Origin: Tagetes erecta | Taxonomy: Eukaryota > Streptophyta > Magnoliopsida > Asterales > Asteraceae | Assembly: GCA_030867185.1 (NCBI GenBank) | Contig: CM061488.1 | Coordinates: 7,695,501-7,759,500 of the forward strand | Direction of reading: 5' to 3' | DNA: 64,000 nucleotides | In this document: positions 35,654-47,240 of the stretch, piece after piece | Layout of the letters: every line of letters begins with the position of its first letter | How positions within the stretch are numbered: position 1 is the first letter of the stretch | Translations under genes and position numbers: made by a program | Notes under the pieces: model-generated | Told to the model about the DNA's origin: nothing | Seen by the model: only the letters and a program-made list of their open reading frames with translations | Database searches by the model: none

Positions 35654-36378
35654 ATCTTTATATAATATAGAAAAATGAAAAAAGCTTAGGTGTCATCTTT
35701 TTAAAGACTCTTTGCTTATGTGGCATCACTTGAGAGTTTTTCTCACAATATGTTATTTTATTTAAAAAATATATTATAATAACACTAATTACATTTTGGT
35801 CCCCTAATACGTAGGATAATTTTGAAAAATTTAAGAGTAGTTACATTTTGAACCCCTCCTACTAGGGGTGTACACAAGTCGGTTTGTATTTGATAGGGTA
35901 TAAAAATTAAACTTAGGGATAAACTTGATAAAAACATACAATTAAAACCTCAGTATTTTAGAAACATACATAACGTTTTTATACAAAATTATTTTAAAAA
36001 GTAAACTACACCATAAAAACAACATTTTCAACCCCTCCTACTAGGGGTGTACACAAGTTGGTTTGTATTTGATAGGGTATAAAAATAAAACTTAGGAATA
36101 AACTTGATAATAACATACAATTAAAGACCTCAGTGTTTTAGAAACATACATAACCTTTTCATACGAAATTATTTTAAAAAATAAACTACACCAAAAAAAT
36201 GAGCACTTAATTATCTTTAATTTGAGTATAATATTGTTATACTAAAAACAATTTAAAATACATCTTGTTTTACGGTTAACCACGATTTTGTCTCAAAATT
36301 TATTGGAAACGTTATGAATATCGTTAAAATAACCACTTAAATGTTGTATTTCCGAGCGTAGCACGGGCCCTAAACTAG
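35654..36378 (+). mobile_element. Non-autonomous Helitron, family 4, copy gamma
   Basis: Starts A|TCTTTATATAATATAG, with agcttaggtgtcatctttt just inside. It ends ccgagcgtagcacgggccc, taaaCTAG|T. Copy delta at 41773 has the same ends. Confidence 0.85.
35856..36198 (+). repeat. Tandem duplication of about 170 bases in Helitron gamma
   Basis: The block from caacccctcctactaggggt to aaactacaccataaaaa occurs twice head to tail with few differences. It is not duplicated with the same limits in delta. Confidence 0.85.
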
Positions 36379-36470
36379 TTAACATTATATACACATTCTT
36401 TAGCATTTAACGGTAAAAACATAATTAAATATGACAAGATTTAACATGCATTAAGTACACGTTTTTTTAA

Positions 36471-36999
36471 TATTGGATTTTAATAATCCGAACTTTTGTA
36501 TATTGGTCGATACTAATCTCAACTAAAAAAATTTCTTGTGGCAATCTCAACTAAAAAAATTTCCTGTGGCAATCTCAACTTATAACTTATTCTTCTACAA
36601 TGTCCGTCATTAAAGTTAACTTAACGCCGTTAATTTTTTTCTAATTTCCAACAGATGTTTTAGGGCTTTTGATCGGAAGGACGATACACCTATTAATGTA
36701 AAACTTACCTTGAGATGATGTTTCAAACGACCAAACGGTGCTTAAATCGGACGTTAAACCTTCTCCGTTTAAAGAACTAATTCAATGTAAGTTTTACATC
36801 AATAGACTCGTATCCTCCTCCCGATCAGTAGGCTTAAAACATCGGTTTGAAATTCGAAAAAAACTAACGGCGTTAAGTTAACTTTAACAACAGATTATTG
36901 CAGGAAAATAAGTTACAAGTTGGGATTGCCAAAGAGAATTTTTTAAGTTAATATTAATATCGACCAATATACACAGGTTCGGATTATTAAAATCCAATA
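36471..36999. repeat. Foldback element with long near-perfect arms
   Basis: attggattttaataatccga at the left returns as tcggattattaaaatccaat at the right. Inner blocks such as gttaacttaacgccgttaat also pair. The centre resembles that of the element at 48709 (gatcgg(a/g)aggac…). No secure target duplication. Confidence 0.8.
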
Positions 37000-37252
37000 T
37001 CACTTCCTAAAATAAGCTTCATGTAACAAATATCAAAGTTCGAAGCTATGAATCTAAAGTAGTAAAAGATTTTGAAGCCCTAATTTTTCACCTTGTTCTC
37101 ACACTTCATCTTGCATCTTGTTTTAATACATTTAATTGGAGAAAATCATACGAATGCTTAATAATAGCAGCTGAGACATAAGATTTGTTTGTGTTTGTAT
37201 GATGATCAATCATATTTCAATTAAGGGTTGTTTGTATTTGTGTTGTGATTAA

Positions 37253-37625
37253 TAATGGCTAATAGTAAATTTGGATTAATAATAGTCAAGGAGTGAAAGT
37301 TGGGATTAATAATGACCAATAAGTGAAAGTTGGGATTAATAATGGTCAATAAGTGAAAGTTTGATTAATAAAATCCAATTTCCCTAAAGATAAAACATGT
37401 CAGCTGCCACGTGGATGCCACGTCATCTACCACGTGGATGCCACATCAGCATATTTTAACGGAGTTAGTCAAAGTTAACGGAAGACTCAATAGTGGCGAA
37501 TTAAGTGAAAGTTGGGAGTAATAGTGGTCAATTAAGTGAAAGTTGAGATTAATAATGGCCAATAGTAAAGTTGTGATTAATAATGGCCAATAGGTGAAAG
37601 TTGGGATTAATAGAATCCAATTTCC
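37253..37625 (+). repeat. Minisatellite, about 29-base unit, in two blocks
   Basis: The unit is close to ggtcaataagtgaaagttggga plus ttaataat. About four units lie in 37253-37380 and about four in 37497-37620. Between them are two copies of ccacgtggatgccac(g/a)tca, containing G-box CACGTG words. Each block closes with aatccaatttccctaaa. Confidence 0.8.
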
Positions 37626-37779
37626 CTAAATTAATTAGTAGGATTTATAATGCACCCATTTTACAAACCTCCATATCTACTTTGGTTAATAGCTAGCGTA
37701 TTTGTAGTTAAAATCTATTTGTTCAAGGTTCAAATTGGAGTTTGAATGCAATTAGTGTTTTTGTTTTCATAGATCTTTC

Positions 37780-37877
37780 ATATAATGTGTAGTTTATTCA
37801 CAAATGTTATTTTTTCATAAAGTTTTAGAATTGGATTTTTATATTTCTACCCGTGTTACACACGGGGCTTAATCTAG
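37780..37877 (+). mobile_element. 3' end of a Helitron, family 3 (copy zeta)
   Basis: ctacccgtgttacacacggg then gcttaatCTAG|T. It matches epsilon's end in inverse orientation over about 70-90 bases. The start was not found, probably disrupted by the foldback and minisatellite. Confidence 0.7.
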
Positions 37878-39670
37878 TATCCTATATAAAAGCCATGAAT
37901 GTTAAAAAGTGGGAGATTTGACATATGACTTGAATGTAAAAGAAGAAAGTTAAGAAAAATTGCTAGGACTAAAATACCCTTTGTCATTTAAAATTCTATT
38001 TATTTAATATTATACCAATATATTTAAGTAGCCATTAGATGTAAGTTAAAATGGCCTAAATTACTTCTACACTTTCTAGAAAAAAATAGCCTTAAAACAT
38101 AACCTTTTTTTTTCTTTTTTAAGTTCTAACCTACATGATTTAGGAAAAAATAAAATAATACAAACTGAACAGTTGAATCTGTTAAGCTCCGATCTGGGCT
38201 GGGCTCACAAACCCTAACTTTGACTATGTGATAGGGGTTTTTCGAGAATATTTATTTTAATCTCACGAAAACAGTTATTTTATTATTAACTAGATTAGTA
38301 CCCGTGTACTACACGGATTTTAGTTTTATAGGTTTTAACTCAATTTAGATACCAAATTTATTTTTAGCATATCTCTTATTAAATTAATTTGGATATTTAC
38401 AATTGTGACATCTGCCCCAAACCCGAACCCGAGTGTCCGACTCGAACCCGAAGTTGTTATCCTTTAAATTGAAATCGTATTTATTTTTCTTCAAAGTGTA
38501 ACGTTTAGTATTATTATGAATAAACGCATTGAATTTTACGTTACCTCCGTCTTAATTAAATAACCGTATTATGTCGCAAAATATTCCCGCATAGCAACTA
38601 AATATTGTTGGAATAATAAATCTCAAAATATATATAAATAAATATATATATATAGTTTGAAAACAAAAACTATTAAAAGTGTTAAACAAAAAACGCTCCT
38701 AAGTTTCGAAATAGTCTCGTAAAAGCTTAAACGAACTAAAACTATAAAAACGTTGCGTATATGATTGTTACGTTTCAATTTAGTCAAGTTAGTTAGTTAA
38801 TATGATTTATAAACTAACTTTTTGCCAAAACTGTAACTTTTAAAACTTAAAATAAAATTTGCAACCAACATAAAAACATATCCAAATTATATGGACCTAT
38901 GGTGTAACTTTTAATTAGTTCAGCCCAAACCTCCCCCCAAGACCCGTATTTCCGTTGAGACCAAAATCCGGACACTTGGCCGGAATATCTTTTCCGGCGA
39001 CTTACATTTAAGTGGTTTTAACCACTCTACACAAAAACGAATGCATAGAAAATGTTCCTAACCACTACTCGAACCCAATACCAACCTTAAACCGCGCTTA
39101 AACAACATAATTAGTGTTCTAAATCGGTTATAAAGATCAATCATAAACCCATACATCTTGAATCGACCTAAAACGTTTCAAGCAACAAATTGGATTAACC
39201 AAAACGACTCTTTCATTTATTAGAAACGGGCTGTAACATTTAATTGAGATTAAAACACCCAATTAAACACCTAATCAATCATGTTTGCTCGTAACCAATC
39301 TCGAGCCCTTCGGCAGCTCCCAGACCAGATTAATCAAATTAAATCGACCCACTCATTCTCCTTTTCACTCTCTCGCTACTTGCAATCTTAATTTCCAGCG
39401 AAAAACATTACAAATTCAAGTTTGATCTTCAAACCCGTCGCACCTGTTCATCAGTCTCATCGACTCGTTTCTTCATCAATCAAGTAAGTATTTTATACCA
39501 AAATAACCGTGCGTTCGTGTAGATTAAAAGTCCTCTGTTGGTTTTGGATTTGATTAACAGGATTCGACGAATTGGATTGATTCTTGTTCTAGGGTTTGTA
39601 TTGAAAAAGGGTGTTCTTGAATTTTAAAAGTTAAAACAATTTAAACCCGAGTTTAATAACAAAAATATAT

Positions 39671-39735
39671 TCTGGTCTAGTGGTGGGATCGTTTGTTTGT
39701 GCACAGTTTGGTCGTGGGTTCGAAACCCATTGCCT
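39671..39735 (+). other. tRNA-like segment in LTR copy A
   Basis: tggtctagtggtgggatc (A-box-like) is followed about 35 bases on by cgtgggttcgaaacccat (a perfect B-box with its pairing stem). Counterparts are in copy B near 54185-54275 and, more decayed, in copy C near 48550-48612. It is not a tRNA gene, since no anticodon arm is definable. Confidence 0.55.
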
Positions 39736-39964
39736 TCATTTCTTTAATTTTTATAATTTATCATTTTAAACATTAAACCTTGTATTTTTCTAATAATCCA
39801 AATGACACCTTTTAAGTTATATATATTTTTAGGGGTTAAAAACTTATAATTTCAAAGGTATACATATATATAAATAATGGTTCATGGTTATGAGTATTTA
39901 TACATTTCAAATATAAAACTAAACGGATTCGTATAAAACATATGGAAAACGAAAAATACTACAA

Positions 39965-40205
39965 CGTTTCGTGTAAAACCCCAAATTGGATTTTAAAACC
40001 CTAAATTGGATTTGAAACCCTAAATCCCCAAATTGGATTTTAAAACCCTAAATTAGATTTGAAACCCTAAATTCCCAAATTGTATTTTAAAGCCCTAACT
40101 CCCAATTGGTACTTTAAAATCCTAAAGAAAATCCCAAATTATATTTTGAAACCCTAATTTCAAATTTATAATTTTAAACCCTAAAACTCCAAATCCAAAA
40201 CCCTA
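39965..40205 (+). repeat. AAACCCTAA-rich tandem repeat in LTR copy A
   Basis: A unit of roughly 18-25 bases, close to aaaccctaaattggatttt, recurs about ten times with drift. It includes the plant telomere-like word aaaccctaaa. Equivalent tracts lie in copy B (about 54530-54670) and copy C (about 50270-50310). Confidence 0.8.
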
Positions 40206-41772
40206 GAAGTTCTATTTTCTTGATTCTAGTTATTACGTTACTTGCTTCGTTTCTAAATTAGGTTCTCCCGGTTAATTAGGTGATTCTAATGTCTGGGCGA
40301 TCCTCGATTCTCTTTAGTTACTTGCTTGCGTTGCTATTATCTTTATTATTCAGGTGAGTAAACTCACTCCCCTTTTTACTGTTTACGTTTTTGGGGCTGA
40401 AATACGTGTTTCTATAATACAATGGTTTCTTTTGATGTTTCTATTTTCGAAAATGAGATCATTAGATGTGTTAATCGTGTTTGGCCGCATGTAGCAAAAT
40501 TGTGTGATAGTCAATATTAGTTATATTATCTTGTAATTTCCACCGGTACAATGTTAGCGCTAATGGCTTGACAAGCCCACCTACATTAATGGCCTGATAG
40601 GTGATTTTGACCCGGCGATTCTTTGGTTGATTCTATGTTACTAGTTACTACATGTGATGCTTGTTGCTACGTTGCTATGTCCCTTAGATGCTTAAACATT
40701 TTTGATAACTTGCATATCGAGACGGTTAAATGACGGTTAAACGATGGTTATCAATAAATGTAACATGAGTTGGTTCCTCATGACTTGTTGCTAAAGGTAA
40801 CCCTGCGGGGTCTATGATACTTGTTTCTATGTGTTTCTATGGTCATGGTTGAGATATATGCTGAAATTGCTATGCACATGAGATTGCGAAACACAATCTA
40901 TAATGATCTCGGATTTTATACTATGTAGTATGTACTATTAGTTGTGTTTTACTCACTAGCTAATTCTTTAGCTAACTTATTTTACACGTTTTTCAGGTGA
41001 AGTTTGATACGATTTTGATTCAAGACACGTAGGATGCTTCGGACCTAGAATAAAAAGACAATAAGCAATATTTATTTGACGGTTTCTGTTACAATTTTAA
41101 GATTGTTCGTTTGCCTTATTTTGTCACGACATTATTACTTAATTAATACTAAAACATGCATTTAGTGTGCCATGTGCTTTATACTTTGATATCCGATTCA
41201 CTTGACGCGCCCGATGTTTTCCGCCGCCGGGCGGGGTGTCACAACAATTATATTCATATAAAAAATCATATGTTATAATAAATGATATGATTTATAATAG
41301 TTGGTAAATTTTTATTTGAACATATCGGGTTATGAGATAATTCATGATAATTGTTAATTTTTTATTTGAACATATCAAGTTAGAAGATAATTAATGATTA
41401 TTGGTAAAACTTTAAGTTGAACATATCGGGTTAGGATAGATCATAATAATTGATAAGTTTTTTATTTGAACATATCAGGTTAGGAGATAATTCATGATAA
41501 TTGGTACATATCGAGTTAAGATATAGATGATGATAATTGGTAAATTTTGTATTTGAACATATCGGGTTAGGAGATAATTGATGATAATTTATAAATTTTT
41601 AATTTAAACATATCGGGTTATTTCGAATATGGAGCATACCATGACCCGTCTAAAAATTCTCCATCAAATTAATTAGAACATGACACCTAAGCAAAATCCT
41701 ATGTGGAGTAGTTAAAATGATGACATGTGGATGTGTTACTCAATTATTAGAATAGGTAGACTATAAAAATAT

Positions 41773-42486
41773 TCTCTAATATAATATAAGAAAACAAAAA
41801 AAAGCTTAGGTGTCATCTTTTTAAAGCTTCTAGCTTATGTGGCTTCATTTGAGAATTTTTTTTCAAAATAATAATTTTTTATTTAAAATATATATATAAA
41901 ATATATTATAATAACACTAATTACATTTTAGTCCCCTAATATCTAGGAGAATTTTAAAAAATTTAAAAGTAATTACATTTTCAACCCTCTACTACTAGGG
42001 ATATAAATACATGAGTTTGTTTTTATTTGATAGGGTATAAAAATTGTCACAATAATGATTTTTTATTTATAATATGTATATAAAATATATTATAATACCC
42101 TAATATCTAGGAGAACTTTAAAAAATTTAAATGTAACTATATTTTCAACCCTCTGCTACTAGGAATATACATGAGTCTGTTTTTATTTGATAGGTATGAA
42201 AATGAAAGTTAAAAATAAAGTTGGTAATAATATATAATTAACGACGTAAGTGTTTTATAAACTTTATATACCAACAGTTTTTAAAATAAACTACACCATA
42301 AAACTAAACATTTAATTCTTTTTAATTTGATTATAATATTGTTATACTAATTAAAAATTTTTAAAAATAAATCTTTTGTTCTGGTTTACCACAGTTTTGT
42401 CTCAAAACTGATTGTAATCGTAATAAATATCCTTAAAATCACCTCTTAAGTTTGTGTTCCCGAGCGTAGCGCGGGCACTAAACTAG
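41773..42486 (+). mobile_element. Non-autonomous Helitron, family 4, copy delta
   Basis: Starts TCTCTAATATAATATAAG and ends cccgagcgtagcgcgggc, actaaaCTAG|T. It contains its own partial internal direct duplication (ccctaatatctaggaga at about 41936 and 42100), with limits different from that in gamma. Confidence 0.83.
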
Positions 42487-42577
42487 TTAAAGTAATATTA
42501 GCGAGTAAATACTCAATACCAGTGGCCTATCTGGAAATTTTTTTCGCAAGGGGCGGAAATTTGATATCAATTATTTG

Positions 42578-43102
42578 CAGTGTCATTAAACCAGCCGGTC
42601 CGACCGCGGTTGGACCACTTTTTTTAAGAATCCCGGTTCAACTAGACACGGTTTGATACGTGTATATGAACTGAATTGAACCGCTCAAACCGGTACGGTC
42701 GGACCAGAACCGGACCGTAGTTGAACCGGGTTTGAACCGGATTAGCCTTAAAATATATATTTTTGTCATTGATTTTCATGGATTTTATTTTTACATCTAT
42801 TTATTATTATGTTTTTTTTTGTAATGAAAGTTAATATGTTGATGTTTTAAGTAATAAAGATGATGAAGTAGTTTTATTTTGGGCTAAAACTTGTTTAAAT
42901 TGTGATTTTTTTTTTTGTGATTTTTGACGTTTGAACTTGTTTGGATTATTATTTTGTGGTGTAACTTAATATTATTGAACTTATGTTGTGTTAAAATTAG
43001 AGTTTTTATAGTATTACTTTGTATCCAACCCCAGTTCGACCCCAGTCCGACCAGTAAAATTAGAATACCGGTTCAGTGTCAGGTCCGGTTTTCAAAACAT
43101 TG
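42578..43102. mobile_element. hAT-like MITE rich in CCGG words
   Basis: Left end cagtgtcattaaacc and right end ggttttcaaaacattg are imperfect inverted repeats. Flanks attatttg (42570-42577) and attgtttg (43103-43110) match at seven of eight bases. The interior has ccggtccgacc/ggttcaacc words. Confidence 0.65.
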
Positions 43103-43234
43103 ATTGTTTGAGTAGTGATGTATACTATGTTGCAACCCGATTTGACTTGGTTCGGGTCGAACTGGGTCACGTCAAATTAAAAAATGACATAAAAACTTAA
43201 CAAGACTTATATTTTTCGAAAAATGATTTTCTAA

Positions 43235-43598
43235 GGCCCTGTTTGTTTTTGCCTCTTTTCTCTGAATAGAGGAAAACGTCTGATTCGGTCAGACGTAATC
43301 AGACGTGGGGCTGTTTGTTTTTTTTCTGGCATTAAGAGGTTCAGCGTCTTAATAGCATCTGAACCAGTAAGAGCTTTTAGTGGGTCTAAAAACCTCTTAA
43401 CCCAAAAAAAAACATATGTTTGTCTCCGGCCTCCATTAACTTCTAACCCGGAGACTAGGCTCCATCTCCGACGACTAGAGGTTCATCTCTAGCCTCCACC
43501 TCTTAATGATTCAGATTTCAGACATTTGAACCACTTCTTAACATTCAGATGTGATATTCAGATTCAGACTTAAATCTCTTAAAAAAACAAACGGGCCC
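43235..43598. mobile_element. Tourist/Harbinger-like MITE
   Basis: Left ggccctgtttgttttt and right aaaaacaaacgggccc, with TAA flanks at 43232-43234 and 43599-43601. It shares cttaatgattcaga words with the pair at 17.1-17.7 kb. Confidence 0.85.
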
Positions 43599-44389
43599 TA
43601 AGTGTTTTATGGTTCATATGTTAAAGTATCCAATAACAAGTTTAAACATGAATTTATGGTCAAAACAGTTAATAAAATAAGCCTGAGGGGTCAAAATTGA
43701 GAATTTTTCATTTTCCTCCACTTATATTTAAAATTGAAAATTTTCAATTTCACTCCACTTAACTAACTTCTTTAATGTCAAACCCTAATTTTTATATATA
43801 AATACTAACCCAGATCTCTATAATTTCTTTCATCAATCTAAATTCTCTCTCAAACTCTCAATCTATCTAAGAACTCCATATTTTTGCAACAAATTTTCAA
43901 TAATAAATTGTGAGTTTTTTTATTCTTTCTTTCATTTTTGTTTCTTTTTTCTTTCATTTTTTGACATTATTTTTCTTCCTAAATACTTGAAGACATCATC
44001 TACGAGTTTACCAAGATAAATTAAGGTTGGTAAATCACATTTTTGAGGTTCGAGTTACGATTATATTTCTTAAACCTCATATGACTTCATTTTACATATT
44101 TTTCTTACGCCACTAATTAATTTACAAATAAGAAGCGAATGAAACCAAAACATTTTTCCAAACAAGACTATGTTGGGGGACTTGTGTTATGGTATAAAAA
44201 TAGTGATGTTGAGAACCTTGGTTCCACAACTAAACTTTCCACAATTCCCCACTTTTCACTTGTATTATTTATGTATTTCTTTCATGTACTCATGACCATC
44301 TAAATCATCAATTATGTTGATGGTTTTGTGTAATTATGAAACACTTGAGGTTATAATACCTTAATACTTGACTATATATGACAATATAA
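43599..44389. other. Intergenic with a promoter-like stretch; no gene
   Basis: At 43790-43885 tatatataaatac is followed by a C/T-rich leader-like sequence (tctctctcaaactctcaatc). This looks like a plant core promoter with no open frame behind it; it may be an orphan promoter fragment from a transposon or captured gene. Confidence 0.35.
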
Positions 44390-44398
44390 ATAAATATA

Positions 44399-45046
44399 GA
44401 GTTAAGTGCAAAATGCACCCCTGTGGTTTACACCCAATAGCACTTTGCAATCCCAATTGAATATTTAGACCTTTTGCAACCCTAGGCTTTCTAAGATGTG
44501 TCATTTGCATCCCCCAGTTAGTATGATTGTTAGTTGATCGTTATTTGTAATGGTAAAATACACTATTATATAAAAAAGAAACAAATTAATAATTTATAAG
44601 ATCTAAAAAATATTTAATGTGAGATGCAAATGATTTAAAAAGAAACTAACAATCAAACTAATCGGGGGATGCAAATGACTCACTTTAGAAAGTCTAGGGT
44701 TGCATAAGGTCTAAATATTCAAGCAGGGTTATAAAGTGCTATTGGGTAAGTTTTTGCTTAGTCAACTTGGCCTCAGAGACCGTTTTTCAACTGTGTGAAA
44801 GATCTCCATTTTGATCATCTGTCTCAGTCGACTAGCTTTTATGAGAGATCTAAAATCTCCGAAATCTCCCATCTGTATTAGAGGACTAGCTTTTTTGGGA
44901 GATCTAAAAAATATCCAAAACCTCCTCGGTAGAGGCCTGATTCTATAGTCCTTGGCGGTCTCTATTATGGAACTAGTGGCTTCCTCCTAAGATGGGTTGA
45001 TTCTCTTCTTCTTGTAAACCACAAGGATGCATCTTGCACTTAACTC
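44399..45046. mobile_element. MULE-like foldback element, 9-bp target duplication
   Basis: Ends gagttaagtgcaaaatgcac and gatgcatcttgcacttaactc pair, and the arms continue for over 150 bases (caatagcactttgca / tataaagtgctattg). ataaatata flanks both sides (44390-44398 and 45047-45055). About 260 bases at 44750-45010 break the right arm and look like a later insertion. Confidence 0.85.
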
Positions 45047-45055
45047 ATAAATATA

Positions 45056-46576
45056 TATTACTATCTTCTAACTATAATTTAACCCATATTCGTTGTTAAA
45101 TATAATGTGTCTCATATGGGAAGTGGACTAGGCATCTAACTGAGTTTTTTAAAACTTGACGGGGGTTCATCGAGAATTTAACAGAACAAATAAATTCGCA
45201 GGAGGAGCAGGCGCCACGCATCCTTAAAGGGTGGGTACGCCCCTGCCCAATACTTGATCAGTTTTGAATAAACAAGCAAACTAACCGTGATTCACAACGG
45301 GACCATACGATAACTTTCAGGCGTTAAGGCATATTTGGGAACTTTATAATCAACGTTGAAATGTTGCTTCAAATCTGTTATGCCGGTGAAACAGACGTCA
45401 CGCACATAAAGTCATAAAGACATGTATGAAGTTGAGTATGCTCGATTATAGAAATTGAAAACATAGCATAGAAAGCACATTGAAAGTCTTGAAAAACAAA
45501 TTCAACTTTTTTTACCGGCACGTTAGTTACGGCCTATATAATCTTATCTATAGTATAAAGTATAAGAAAGTAAATAAAATGGTAAAACTAAGGGTTAATT
45601 ATGAGGGAACATGTGACATGCCGCTAGAAATATATAGACACTTCTCAATGAGTTTATAAACATAAGAAATTTCTAAAGTATAATTCAAAATAACTAAATA
45701 GTTTTATAATTAATCAAAACAAAAGTGTTTGGATAAAATATGTAGTGTAAACTTCGTTTTATCTTCTTGAGGTTTGATTTAAATTACGCTTTGCATACAA
45801 ATATTTTAAAATTGCTATTTGTCTCCTTCTATTTGACAATGTCTCAGTTTGACTCCAACTCACTAACTCGGTTAGTTTTCTTGTTAAAAATAAATGTATT
45901 TTGGCTTACTTATAATGCAACTTACTCATTTTAATAAAGGGACTATCTATGCAATTTATTTAAAAGACATACAAAACTAAAAAATACAAATTATTAATCG
46001 CCTCAGCTTCGGTTTGTGTCAGAGGGTTTGCGTTGGTTACGGTCGTCGTCTTCTTTTTATGTTTTCGTTACAATTTTCGCCGCGGTTGAAGATGATGGTA
46101 TTTGCGTTTTTATACCTTATCATCCCAACCGATATGATCGGATCTGTTTATATGTGTAAATAATAGGAGCATATGAGTAATAGTAGCAAAGTATAAATGT
46201 ATGCATAGAGTATATGTATGGATGTGTATATGATTGTATGATGCAACATGTGAACCAAGAAAACAAAAAGAAAACAAAATCACAATCCAAGCCCTTCACG
46301 CGTGAACCAAACTACGGTGCCTTTTTCACGCCCCTTCATGTCCCATCTGACGCGGTGTTACGGGCGTGAATGAGTGATGTGGCAGGGGGCGTGATGAGGG
46401 TATTAGAGTGCACCGGATGGCTAACTTACGAGTCAGTGGTTTATGAAATCATCATCATTTCCAATCATGAGAAAATCTATTTTAGATGAGAAAAAACCAT
46501 TTGCCCAATCTACAAGCTTTATTTTTTGATTCATGATAGAACTTGAACTAAGGGCCAAGATCTCTTCATTTTATAG
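45056..46576. other. Intergenic; GC-rich MITE-like patch, no gene
   Basis: Mostly AT-rich. The patch at 46290-46420 carries cacgcg, gacgcggtgttacgggcgtg and ggggcgtgatgag, typical of small plant DNA elements, but no ends are defined. Confidence 0.4.
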
Positions 46577-47129
46577 AGAGTAAATTGTCAAAATAGTCCT
46601 TGCGTTTGTATCATTTCGACTGCTTTGGTCTTTATGTTTTTTTTTTTGTCATTTCGGTGTTTGGTTTTGTAAACAATTGTCATTTTTGTCATTTCGTTAA
46701 CTTTTTCCGTTAAAATTGTGTTAAAAGAGCAAAATAACCTTGTTTATTAAATTTTTATTTTGACCATTTTCTCTATTATGTTAAATTCCATTTTGATCCT
46801 CCCACTTAGACGCACAACCACATAACACCAGACTAACATCACACAACCCACCACCACCAGACATCACCTCTCCAAGCATCAACCCAACACCCTCATAACC
46901 CACCACCACCAAGCATCATCTTTTCAAACATTAAGATACCAAGCGCACCACCCAACAACCTCGTCCCAAACCCCATCCCAGAACTACCCATCTAACTTTG
47001 ACGCGGCGGCTGCACCACCGTTTGCAGTGGATACCTACCAAGTGACCAACCATACACCGGTTTTATTCTAGAAAGCTCATAATTACGTTCTGTTGAGAAA
47101 AGATAAGAGGCTTTTTGTGCATCACTGAA

Positions 47130-47240
47130 ATGGATATCATGCCTGATTGGTTTGTGAAGCTTTTGAAGAGTAAAATTGGGTCTCCGGCAGTATTGCGTGA
47201 TGTCTTGTTGGTGGCAGAGAAGGTGATGGCGGAGGTGGCT
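47130..47240 (+). pseudogene. Gene fragment of unknown family, 5' part
   Basis: An open frame reading MDIMPDWFVKLLKSKIGSPA then VLRDVLLVAEKVMAEVA, cut by the LTR at 47241. It appears to continue after the LTR at 58655. Amphipathic, charged and protein-like, but I do not recognise the family. Being inside a possible Pack-MULE, it may be captured host coding sequence. Confidence 0.45.

Larger units (their letters stand above)
38404..41243. mobile_element. Solo LTR, large-LTR family, copy A (2840 bp)
   Basis: Begins tgtgacatctgccccaaacc and ends ccgggcggggtgtcaca, with the terminal inverted repeat tgtgaca. Perfect duplications acaat lie at 38399-38403 and 41244-41248. The interior has no gag/pol. 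It holds a tRNA-like segment, AAACCCTAA-rich repeats and a short palindrome gtgagtaaactcac. The lack of a second LTR indicates recombination to a solo LTR. The family (probably Ty3/gypsy) is inferred. Confidence 0.85.
38290..41760 (-). mobile_element. Non-autonomous Helitron, family 2, copy beta, split by a solo LTR
   Basis: Same ends as copy alpha (plus-strand ctagattagtacccgtg at 38290; attagaataggtaga ending 41760). The 2840-bp LTR at 38404 divides it after ggatatttacaat. Without it the element is about 625 bases, like alpha. The base after its end is C, not T. Confidence 0.85.

Noticed and set aside
34796..37877. A single 3-kb terminal-inverted-repeat transposon
   Set aside because: The ends are perfect inverted partners, but each is a Helitron 3' end (hairpin, CTAG, A/T target), and the left one has its own Helitron start at 35423. 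Two opposed Helitrons explain it better.
37878..38289. Another Helitron starting tcctatataaaagcc at 37879
   Set aside because: The start is suggestive, but no 3' hairpin precedes a CTAG end before the next element.
39671..39735. A tRNA gene
   Set aside because: A- and B-box words are present, but no acceptor stem or anticodon arm can be drawn.
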